DNA of 5,493 nt from Rubrobacter sp. GTDB taxonomy: Bacteria; Actinomycetota; Rubrobacteria; Rubrobacterales; Rubrobacteraceae. The notes below the pieces were generated by a model. It was not told the DNA's origin and ran no database searches. It was given only the letters and a program-made list of their open reading frames with translations. Both the position numbers and the translations under genes were made by a program. The stretch's first letter is position 1; each line of letters opens with the position of its first letter. This document shows, piece after piece, positions 1 through 5,008 of this stretch. Where the stretch lies: positions 1 through 5,493 of the forward strand of contig JADDKG010000116.1 in the NCBI GenBank assembly GCA_020253895.1, in the 5' to 3' direction.

Positions 1-10
1 GCCGACGCCG

Positions 11-1906
11 ATGGCTGACGTACGCGCTGCGAACGCGGCGCCGGGCTCGCTGCGGCGCACGCTGCTGCTCTACCTCGGTGCGTTGCTGGCGGTGTTCGCG
101 GTGGCGCTGCTGTTCCGGTTCGAGGGGGACGTGCAGTGGGAGTTCTGGGTCTCCTTCTGGCCGTTCGCCCTGGCGGGGGCGGCGCTCTTCGTGTTCCTGC
201 TGCACGTGAACGGCGTCTACAAGAGCATCCTCCGCTACACCGGCATCTACCAGGGGGTGCGCATCGCGAGCGCTACCTCCATAGCCACGGGGCTGCTGTT
301 CATCGCCGACGTTACCTTCGACGAGGTGCTCGGCTACTACCCGGCCCCGCGCTCGGTGGTGCTGGTCGGGGCGCTGCTGGCGTACATGCAGCTCGTGGCC
401 GTCAGGCTCTACCCCCGGGTCTTCTACGAGCTCTCGCTGCGGGAGGTGGGCCGCCGGAAGCGGACCGCCATCGTGGGGACCGGCGAGCAGGGGGTGGCGC
501 TCGCCAGCCACATCTGGCGGACGGCGGCGATGAACACCCAGGTGGTCGGCTTTGTCAGCGACAGCCCGGCGGAGGTGGGCAACCACATCGAGGGCGTACC
601 GGTGGTCGGGACCATAGACGAGATAGAGGAGATCATCGCCGGGCACGGCCTCGACCAGGTGATAATCGCGACCCCGCAGGCCAGCCGGGAGCAGGTGGAC
701 CGCATCTGGCGCACCTGCGTCCGCTCCCGGGTCGAGGTGAAGGTGATGCCGGACCTGGGGGAGCTTCTGGCCGAGGGCACCATCCGGCTGCGGGAGCTGC
801 AGATAGAGGACCTCCTCGGGCGCGAGCCGGTGGACATAGACCTGGAGGCCCTCTCGGGCTACATAAACGGCAAGCGGGTGCTCGTCACCGGGGCCGGGGG
901 CTCCATCGGCAGCGAGCTGTCGCGCCAGATCTCCCGCCTCGGTCCGGCGAAGCTCGTCCTGCTTGACCGCGACGAGAGCGGGCTCTACTACCTGAGCGGG
1001 GAGCTGCGGCGGGAGGAGTTCCACGGGGCCGAGATCGTGGTGGGGGACGTGACCAACCCCGAGCGGGTGGGCTTCGTATTCGAGCGGTTCCGGCCGCAGC
1101 TGGTCTTCCACGCCGCCGCCTACAAGCACGTGCCGATGATGGAGCTGCAGGCGACGGAGGCGATCATCAACAACGTCTACGGCACCCTCAACGTCGCCCG
1201 GGCGGCCGGAGCCTACGGGGCGGAGAAGTTCATCAACGTCTCCACCGACAAGGCCGTCAACCCGGCCAACGTGATGGGGGCGACCAAGCGGCTCTCGGAG
1301 ATGATCGTGCGGGAGATGGCCGGGGTATACCCGGAGACGGTCTACGCCTCGGTGCGCTTCGGAAACGTGCTCGGGAGCCGGGGCTCGGTGGTGCCGACGT
1401 TCCGCCAGCAGATAGAGGCCGGGGGGCCGGTGACGGTCACGCACCCGGACATGATCCGGTACTTCATGACCATCCCGGAGGCGGTCTCCCTGATCCTGCA
1501 GGCCGGGGCGATGGCCGACGGCTACGCGACCTACGTGCTGGAGATGGGCCGCCCGGTGCGTATCCTGGACTTGGCGCGCAACATGATCGAGATCATGGGC
1601 GCCCCGGACGTCCAGATAAAGTTTATCGGGCTGCGCCCCGGGGAGAAGCTGCGGGAGGAGCTCTCGGAGGAGGGCGAGCGCCGGCTGCCCACCGACCACC
1701 CGATGGTCTACCGGCTGGTCTCCGAGAACGAGAGCCCGCCCGGCGGGGGAGACCTGCAGGAGCTTGTTGACGCCATGGTCTACGAGGCCCGGAACCAGGA
1801 GGCTGAGCGGGCCATCCGTCTCCTGCAGCGGGTGGTGCCGAACTACTCGGCCGCCGACCTCCCGGAGATCTCCCCCCGGGAGGGGGACGGGCCCTTCCCC
1901 GCCTAG
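11..1906 (+). CDS. Membrane-anchored nucleoside-diphosphate-sugar 4,6-dehydratase/epimerase (WbpM/FlaA1/CapD family)
   Basis: A 631-residue protein of the large, two-Rossmann form of the family, expected to convert UDP-GlcNAc-type sugars to 4-keto-6-deoxy intermediates for capsule, O-antigen-like or glycoprotein glycans at the cytoplasmic face of the membrane. Four hydrophobic segments are visible at about residues 16-37, 46-66, 84-101 and 114-132. A first nucleotide-binding fold begins at about 150 (AIVGTGEQG) and the catalytic short-chain dehydrogenase domain at about 288, with the TGAGGSIG NAD-binding loop at 293-300. Then come HAAAYKHVPMME (367-378), NVSTDKAVNP (409-418), MxxxK at M422/K426 and RPGEKLREE (542-550). 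Met in place of the usual catalytic Tyr is the known WbpM-type SMK triad. Length is normal for the family. Only 10 bases precede the ATG, no SD is visible and the frame is open to the window edge, so the true start could lie further left. Substrate and stereochemistry cannot be told from sequence. Confidence 0.95.
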   Translation: MADVRAANAAPGSLRRTLLLYLGALLAVFAVALLFRFEGDVQWEFWVSFWPFALAGAALFVFLLHVNGVYKSILRYTGIYQGVRIASATSIATGLLFIADVTFDEVLGYYPAPRSVVLVGALLAYMQLVAVRLYPRVFYELSLREVGRRKRTAIVGTGEQGVALASHIWRTAAMNTQVVGFVSDSPAEVGNHIEGVPVVGTIDEIEEIIAGHGLDQVIIATPQASREQVDRIWRTCVRSRVEVKVMPDLGELLAEGTIRLRELQIEDLLGREPVDIDLEALSGYINGKRVLVTGAGGSIGSELSRQISRLGPAKLVLLDRDESGLYYLSGELRREEFHGAEIVVGDVTNPERVGFVFERFRPQLVFHAAAYKHVPMMELQATEAIINNVYGTLNVARAAGAYGAEKFINVSTDKAVNPANVMGATKRLSEMIVREMAGVYPETVYASVRFGNVLGSRGSVVPTFRQQIEAGGPVTVTHPDMIRYFMTIPEAVSLILQAGAMADGYATYVLEMGRPVRILDLARNMIEIMGAPDVQIKFIGLRPGEKLREELSEEGERRLPTDHPMVYRLVSENESPPGGGDLQELVDAMVYEARNQEAERAIRLLQRVVPNYSAADLPEISPREGDGPFPA

Positions 1907-2118
1907 CCGCCGGTCCGCCGGCGCCCCTTGATCCCGAGGTAGGTGAGGTAGGCGCCGATGGCGAGCGAGACGGCTATGATCGGCAGGTGCAGCAAGGCCA
2001 GGTAGGGGTCGCCCTGCAGGTCATTGGCGTACCAGGTGTAGCCGCGCGTGACCCAGAAGAAGAGCATCACGACGCCCATCCCCAGAAGCAGGTTGCACTG
2101 TCGCCTCGACAGCTTCAT
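1903..2118 (-). CDS. Small two-helix membrane protein, function unknown
   Basis: A 71-residue protein I do not recognise. It starts with a basic stretch (MKLSRRQ), followed by a hydrophobic helix at about residues 9-24, a polar linker holding YTWYANDLQGDPY, a second hydrophobic helix at about 40-63 and a basic tail (KGRRRTGG). By the positive-inside rule both ends should be cytoplasmic, with the aromatic/acidic linker outside. The hydrophobic pattern and charge distribution argue for a real gene. The ATG at 2116-2118 has no evident SD; TGCTAAACT just upstream resembles an extended -10 element and would give a very short leader, but this is weak. It lies 50 bp after the LLM oxidoreductase stop on the same strand, so it may be co-transcribed with it. 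It ends convergently on the dehydratase, sharing the bases CTAG. Confidence 0.7.
   Translation of the reverse strand: MKLSRRQCNLLLGMGVVMLFFWVTRGYTWYANDLQGDPYLALLHLPIIAVSLAIGAYLTYLGIKGRRRTGG
1908..1923. other. GC-rich hairpin at the convergent gene junction
   Basis: CGCCGG (1908-1913) and CCGGCG (1918-1923) form a perfect 6-bp stem around a TCCG tetraloop. It begins two bases after the dehydratase stop and lies inside the last codons of the opposing small membrane gene. No run of T follows on either strand, so it is not a canonical intrinsic terminator. It might protect the 3' end of, or help stop, the rightward transcript, or it may simply reflect GC-rich coding sequence. Confidence 0.3.
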
Positions 2119-2168
2119 GGCGAACGTCAGTTTAGCAGAGAGAGACGGACCCGAGAGCCGCCACCTCC

Positions 2169-3182
2169 CTACCGCCCACCCTCCAGGCCGAAGGCTTCCG
2201 CCAGGAGCTCGTAGGAGCGGAGCCTGGCCCCGTGGTCGTAGACCATGGTGGTGACCATGACCTCGTCGGCCCCGGTGCTCTCCGCCATCCCGGTGAGATG
2301 CTCCCTGACGGATTCCGGGTCGCCCACGACCTGCATGGAGCGGTAGCTCTCCAGCAGACGCCGCTCCGCGGTGCTGTATGGGTAGGAGAGCGCCTCCTCG
2401 GGGCTCGGCAGCGGGCCGGGCTTGCCGGTGCGCATCCTGACCCAGGCGAGGCCCATGGAGGAGGCGAGCTCCCCGGCCCTCTCCTCGGTCTCGGCGCAGA
2501 CGACAGAAGCGGCGAGGATGGCGTGGGGCTCGGGGAAGCTCTCCGAGGGGCTGAAGTGCTCGCGGTAGGCTAGCATGGGCGGGGCGGGGTCCACGGGGCT
2601 GAAGTGGGAGGCGAAGGCGTAGCCGAGTCCCATCTCCCCCGCCGCCTTTGCGGAGTAGCCGCTCGAGCCGAGAAGCCAGATGGGGGGCAGCTCCACGTCG
2701 TCGGGCACGGCCCTGACGGAGGCGAAGGGGTGGCCCTCCGGGAAGCCCTCGCCGGCGAAGGCCAGGAGCTCGCCGAAGAGCTGGGGGAAGTCGTCGGCCT
2801 CCGCCCCCAGGCCCCTGCGCAGCGCCGCGGCGGTAACGGGGTCGGTGCCCGGGGCGCGCCCTATCCCGAGGTCTATCCGCCCGGGGTGCAACGCCTCGAG
2901 CAGCCGGAAGGTCTCGACGACCTTCAGCGGGGCGTGGTTGGGGAGCATGATGCCGCCGGCCCCGACCCGGATGCGGGAGGTCACGCCGGCCACGTGCCCG
3001 ATCATGACCTCCGGCACGGGGCTCGCGACGCTCGGGAGGTTGTGGTGCTCGGCGAGCCAGTAGCGGGCGTAGCCGAGCCGGTCGGCGAGCCGGGCGAGCT
3101 CCAGGGTGTTGCGCAGGGCGCGGGAGGAGCCGGACCCGGCGCTGACCGGGGAGAGATCCAATACCGAGAGCGCTGGGGTCAT
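2169..3182 (-). CDS. LLM-class flavin-dependent oxidoreductase, MsnO8/YhbW-like (bacterial luciferase-like monooxygenase)
   Basis: A 337-residue cytoplasmic TIM-barrel oxidoreductase of the luciferase-like superfamily. Family landmarks in order: LSVLDLSPV at the N-terminus (first strand), YWLAEHHNLPSVASPVPEV (41-59), RVGAGGIMLPNHAPLKVVE (72-90), LHPGRIDLGIGRAPGTDP (98-115), LLGSSGYSAKAAGEMGLGYA (170-189) and ASHFSP (191-196). AEHHN and the GIGRAPGTDP loop are typical of the single-component LLM group related to E. coli YhbW and MsnO8. Such enzymes use reduced FMN (some relatives use F420); the substrate is unknown. Length is normal and no lesion is visible. The ATG at 3180-3182 has a strong SD, AGGAGG, at 3192-3197 with 9 bases between. 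It follows the upstream LLM gene by only 34 bp on the same strand, so the two probably form an operon. Confidence 0.93.
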   Translation of the reverse strand: MTPALSVLDLSPVSAGSGSSRALRNTLELARLADRLGYARYWLAEHHNLPSVASPVPEVMIGHVAGVTSRIRVGAGGIMLPNHAPLKVVETFRLLEALHPGRIDLGIGRAPGTDPVTAAALRRGLGAEADDFPQLFGELLAFAGEGFPEGHPFASVRAVPDDVELPPIWLLGSSGYSAKAAGEMGLGYAFASHFSPVDPAPPMLAYREHFSPSESFPEPHAILAASVVCAETEERAGELASSMGLAWVRMRTGKPGPLPSPEEALSYPYSTAERRLLESYRSMQVVGDPESVREHLTGMAESTGADEVMVTTMVYDHGARLRSYELLAEAFGLEGGR

Positions 3183-3216
3183 CCTTCTCGACCTCCTGAC
3201 CGTCCTGGTACTCCGC

Positions 3217-4116
3217 TCACCGGGCGCGCCCGGCGGCGACCAGCTCGCGGGTGGCGGGGGCGACCTCGGCGGCGAAGAGCTCGATCGGGGCGGCGTCGTC
3301 GGCCATCAGGATAAAGCCGCTCACGCCGTGCTCGAGCGAGATCTCCGCGAGCTCCTCGGCCCACTGTCGCGGTGGCCCGACGAGGAGGGAGCCCCGGGAG
3401 GGCCGGAACTGCCCCGAGATGTTGAGCAGGCGGCGCACGGCGGAGGGGTCGCGCCCGGCGGAGGCCGCTCCCTCGTCGATGCGCCGGTTCATCTCCGCGA
3501 GGGCGGCAGGGCCACCGGGGAGGTAGGGGAGGGAGGGCACCCACCCGTCGGCCATCCGCCCGGTGAGGCGCAGCATCCTGGGCCCGTACGCCCCGACCCA
3601 TATCCCGATACCGTGGGCGGGGGCGGGGCCGCGCTTCGCGCCCTTGAGCCGGTAGTACTCGCCGTCAAAGCGCACCCCGCCGCGCTTCTCCGTGTCCCAC
3701 AGCTCGCGGATGATCCCGATGGCCTCCCCGAGCGCCTCCACGGACTGCCCCGGCGTCAGCCGGCGTCCGCCCATGGCCTCGATCGCGTCCCAGAACCCCC
3801 CGGCCCCGATGCCGAGCTCGAACCTCCCGCCGGAGAGCAGGTCCAGGCTCGCCGCCGCGCGGGCCAGCACCGCCGGGGGCCGGAGGGGCAGGTTGATCAC
3901 GTTCCCGCTCAGCCGGACCCGCCCGGTGCGCGCGGCGACGTAGGAGAGCAGCGTCCAGGTGTCGAGGAAGGCCGGCTGGTAGGGATGGTCCTGGAAGGTC
4001 ACCAGGTCCAGCCCCGCCCGCTCGGCAACCTTCGCCAGCTCAACCGCGTGCGTGGGGGGCCGGGCCGCGGGGGTTATGAAGGCTCCGAAGAGCAGGTCGT
4101 GTCCGTAGTCAGTCAT
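3217..4116 (-). CDS. LLM-class oxidoreductase, F420-dependent-like
   Basis: A 299-residue TIM-barrel protein of the luciferase-like superfamily, closer to the F420-using branch (F420-dependent glucose-6-phosphate dehydrogenase / methylene-H4MPT reductase style) than to YhbW. Visible landmarks: LAKVAERAGLDLVTFQDHPY (27-46), TWTLLSYVAARTGRVRLS (53-70), NLPLRPPAVLARAAASLDLL (75-94), SGGRFELGIGAGGF (95-108), IWVGAYGPRMLRLTGRMADG (172-191), WVPSL (192-196) and SGFIL (266-270). It appears complete. The ATG at 4114-4116 is preceded by AGGAGG at 4122-4127 with 5 bases between, a strong SD. Its first 8 bases overlap the end of the upstream oxidase remnant, an arrangement that suggests translational coupling in the original operon. 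Cofactor choice (F420 or FMN) and substrate are inference. It is clearly different in sequence from the neighbouring LLM gene, so the pair is not a recent duplication. Confidence 0.92.
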   Translation of the reverse strand: MTDYGHDLLFGAFITPAARPPTHAVELAKVAERAGLDLVTFQDHPYQPAFLDTWTLLSYVAARTGRVRLSGNVINLPLRPPAVLARAAASLDLLSGGRFELGIGAGGFWDAIEAMGGRRLTPGQSVEALGEAIGIIRELWDTEKRGGVRFDGEYYRLKGAKRGPAPAHGIGIWVGAYGPRMLRLTGRMADGWVPSLPYLPGGPAALAEMNRRIDEGAASAGRDPSAVRRLLNISGQFRPSRGSLLVGPPRQWAEELAEISLEHGVSGFILMADDAAPIELFAAEVAPATRELVAAGRAR

Positions 4117-4438
4117 CCCAGCCTCCTCTCCGGCGGGGAGTGTTGAAGTGGTCGCGGAAGACGTTCTCCGGATCGTAGCGCGCCTTGAGCTCGCGCAGGC
4201 GCTCCAGCGTCCCGGGCGGGAATGCCTCCCGCAGGCGCTCCGGCCGCCGGTCGGTCTCGAAGCTGAGGTAGGTGCCCTCGAAGTGGCCGCGCATCGCGTC
4301 CCATGCCTCGTCCAGGCGCTCCCGGCTCGTCCCGAACGCGGTGACGTGGGAGTTCGCCGACCGGCTGGCGTAGGCGAGCGCCTCCGGCGACGCCGGAGGG
4401 ATCATGGCCCCGAACCCGAAGTAGCGTCCGTAACCCAA
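4109..4438 (-). pseudogene. C-terminal remnant of a FAD-linked oxidase (berberine-bridge-enzyme-like C-terminal domain)
   Basis: The open frame runs from 4504 down to the TGA at 4109-4111, but the convincing homology-like part starts at about 4423. It contains FGFGAMIPPASPEALAYA, then a BBE-type C-terminal block: GTYLSFETDRRPERL, a basic helix, LKARYDPENVFRDHFNTP. LK.RYDP.N.F...N.P is the hallmark end of FAD-binding PCMH/BBE oxidoreductases, which are usually about 450 residues; only about 105 are present here and the whole FAD-binding domain is missing. No good start exists: TTG at 4502-4504 has no SD and sits inside the operator palindrome and -35 element. TTG at 4436-4438 (used for these coordinates) has a GGAGAGGAG purine run at 4451-4459 but with a long spacing of about 12. 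I read it as an internally deleted gene fused to its own leader. A small functional protein translated to couple the LLM gene downstream is possible but less likely. Confidence 0.65.
4381..4399. repeat. Perfect 19-nt inverted repeat inside the oxidase remnant
   Basis: CCTCCGGCG, one A, then CGCCGGAGG: 9-bp arms with a single-base centre. As RNA it would fold with 7 or 8 pairs around a small loop. It encodes Pro-Pro-Ala-Ser-Pro-Glu-Ala of the remnant on the minus strand, so it may be a by-product of GC-rich codons. It has no T-run and no tandem copy in the window. Confidence 0.5.
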
Positions 4439-4477
4439 TCTCTTAGAGTCTCCTCTCCGGTGGATGCCCACCAGCCG

Positions 4478-4504
4478 ATTGTACCGCGTTGGTTGATGTA
4501 TCAA
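4478..4504 (-). promoter_or_regulatory. Predicted promoter of the leftward oxidase/LLM operon
   Basis: On the minus strand TTGATA (4504-4499, five of six matches to TTGACA) and TACAAT (4483-4478, five of six matches to TATAAT) are separated by 15 bases, slightly short for a sigma-70-type promoter. The -35 box lies inside the palindrome 4492-4505, so a bound repressor would block RNA polymerase. The predicted start near 4471 is followed by a possible 5-bp hairpin (GGTGG 4459-4463 with CCACC 4468-4472) and then a purine-rich SD-like run at 4451-4459. It would drive the oxidase remnant and both LLM genes. Confidence 0.45.
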
Positions 4505-4505
4505 C
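4492..4505. promoter_or_regulatory. Perfect 14-bp palindrome, likely MarR-type operator
   Basis: GTTGAT-GT-ATCAAC is an inverted repeat with perfect 6-bp arms and a 2-bp centre. TTGAT..ATCAA arms are common in operators of MarR-family repressors, and the site lies between a MarR-type regulator remnant on the right and the leftward enzyme operon, where such operators usually sit. It overlaps the predicted -35 box of the leftward promoter and touches TATAAC (4506-4511), a possible -10 for the regulator transcript. The position and symmetry are seen; the identity of the binding protein is inferred. Confidence 0.6.
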
Positions 4506-4517
4506 TATAACGGGATC

Positions 4518-4908
4518 ATGAGGCAGGGTGGGCTCACCGGGGAGCAGGCCGGGTTCTGGAGGGCTACCGGCGGATGCGCGTCCGGCTGGGCGGCAGGCTG
4601 AGCCGGGAGCTGCACCTGGCGACGGGGCTCGCCGGGGCGGACTACGAGGTGCTTGCGGCGCTGGCGGGCTCACCGGAGGGGGCGATGCGGGCACTCGAGC
4701 TGCGCTGCGGGCAGGTGTGGAGGACCGGCGGGGGGTGGTCATCCGGCTGACCGGCGCAGGCCGGAGGCTCGCTGGGGAGGCCCGGCGGCACTACGAGCGG
4801 GCGGTGCGCCGCCACTTCATCGGCGCGTTGAGCGCCGGACAGGTCGAGGCGCTCGGCGAGATCTGCGAGGCCGTGCTCGCCGGGCTGCGCGGGCCGCAGC
4901 GGCCCTAG
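4518..4908 (+). pseudogene. MarR-family transcriptional regulator, frameshifted and internally deleted
   Basis: Three frames are needed to read a MarR protein. Frame one from the ATG at 4518 gives MRQGGLTGEQAGFW, the usual N-terminus, and is lost at AGGG 4560-4563, where one G seems missing. Frame two from 4562 reads GYRRMRVRLGGRLSREL, then LHLATGLAGADYEVLAALAG and RALELRC, matching helices 1-3 of the winged-helix fold; it ends near 4710. Frame three from about 4717 reads VEDRRGVVIRLTGAGRRLA, containing the wing signature DxRxxxxxLT, and then the C-terminal dimerisation helix (HYERAVRRHFIGALSAGQ) to the TAG at 4906-4908. Between LELRC and EDRRG intact relatives carry roughly 25 residues with the recognition helix; these are absent. 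Hence it cannot bind DNA as a normal MarR. No clear SD precedes the ATG. It was presumably the local repressor acting at 4492-4505 (inference). A sequencing error could explain the single-base shift but hardly the missing segment. Confidence 0.8.
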
Positions 4909-4934
4909 CCACCCGGGGGGCGTAACGCTATACT
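4906..4934 (+). promoter_or_regulatory. Predicted sigma-70-type promoter of the RnfC-like gene
   Basis: TATACT at 4929-4934 is a good -10 box, and TAGCCA at 4906-4911 matches four of six -35 bases at the ideal 17-base spacing. The -35 box overlaps the stop codon of the MarR remnant. The transcript would begin near 4941 and carry a leader of about 68 nt. This supports independent expression of the downstream flavoprotein gene rather than read-through from the regulator. Confidence 0.55.
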
Positions 4935-4940
4935 GCGCGT

Positions 4941-5008
4941 GACTCTCAAGAGAGCAGGGTTCTGAGCCACAGACAGCTTGCTGGCAAAGCTTACGGAGGA
5001 CGGGCGTT
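4941..5008 (+). promoter_or_regulatory. 5' leader of the RnfC-like gene with two small hairpins
   Basis: The leader is less GC-rich than its surroundings. CTCTC (4943-4947) can pair with GAGAG (4950-4954), in practice as a 4-bp stem with a CAAG loop. AGCTT (4975-4979) can pair with AAGCT (4987-4991) around a 7-nt loop that ends 3 bases before the SD at 4995. I recognise no riboswitch class. The second hairpin could influence ribosome access, but both are short. Confidence 0.25.
4995..5000 (+). promoter_or_regulatory. Ribosome-binding site fixing a TTG start
   Basis: GGAGGA is a near-perfect anti-SD match, with 8 bases to the TTG at 5009-5011. The next in-frame ATG (5078-5080) lies inside the conserved region and has no comparable site, so the TTG is the better start. 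Confidence 0.75.

Noticed and set aside
136..966. 276-codon frame inside the dehydratase gene
   Set aside because: Arg/Gly/Ala-rich out-of-frame shadow of a well-conserved gene.
2232..3314. Rightward frames of 113 and 236 codons opposite the YhbW-like gene
   Set aside because: Low-complexity composition, no recognisable start context, and fully antisense to a conserved enzyme.
3106..4146. Long rightward open frame of 346 codons opposite the two LLM genes
   Set aside because: Its product is rich in Gly, Pro, Arg and Ala without any family pattern, and it is antisense to two clear conserved genes. High GC makes such frames open by chance.
4123..4460. Direct repeat of CTCCTCTCCGG at 4123-4133 and 4450-4460
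   Set aside because: Both copies are purine-rich SD-like regions on the minus strand; 11 bases of low complexity are not enough to call a deletion-mediating repeat or attachment site.
4528..4908. A single continuous 126-codon frame as an intact regulator gene
   Set aside because: Only its second half, from about 4717, resembles MarR. The first half is Gly/Ala/Arg-rich shadow while the MarR-like residues lie in two other frames.
4941..5008. Known riboswitch in the leader
   Set aside because: Too short and without the conserved core of any class I know; listed only as a weakly structured leader.
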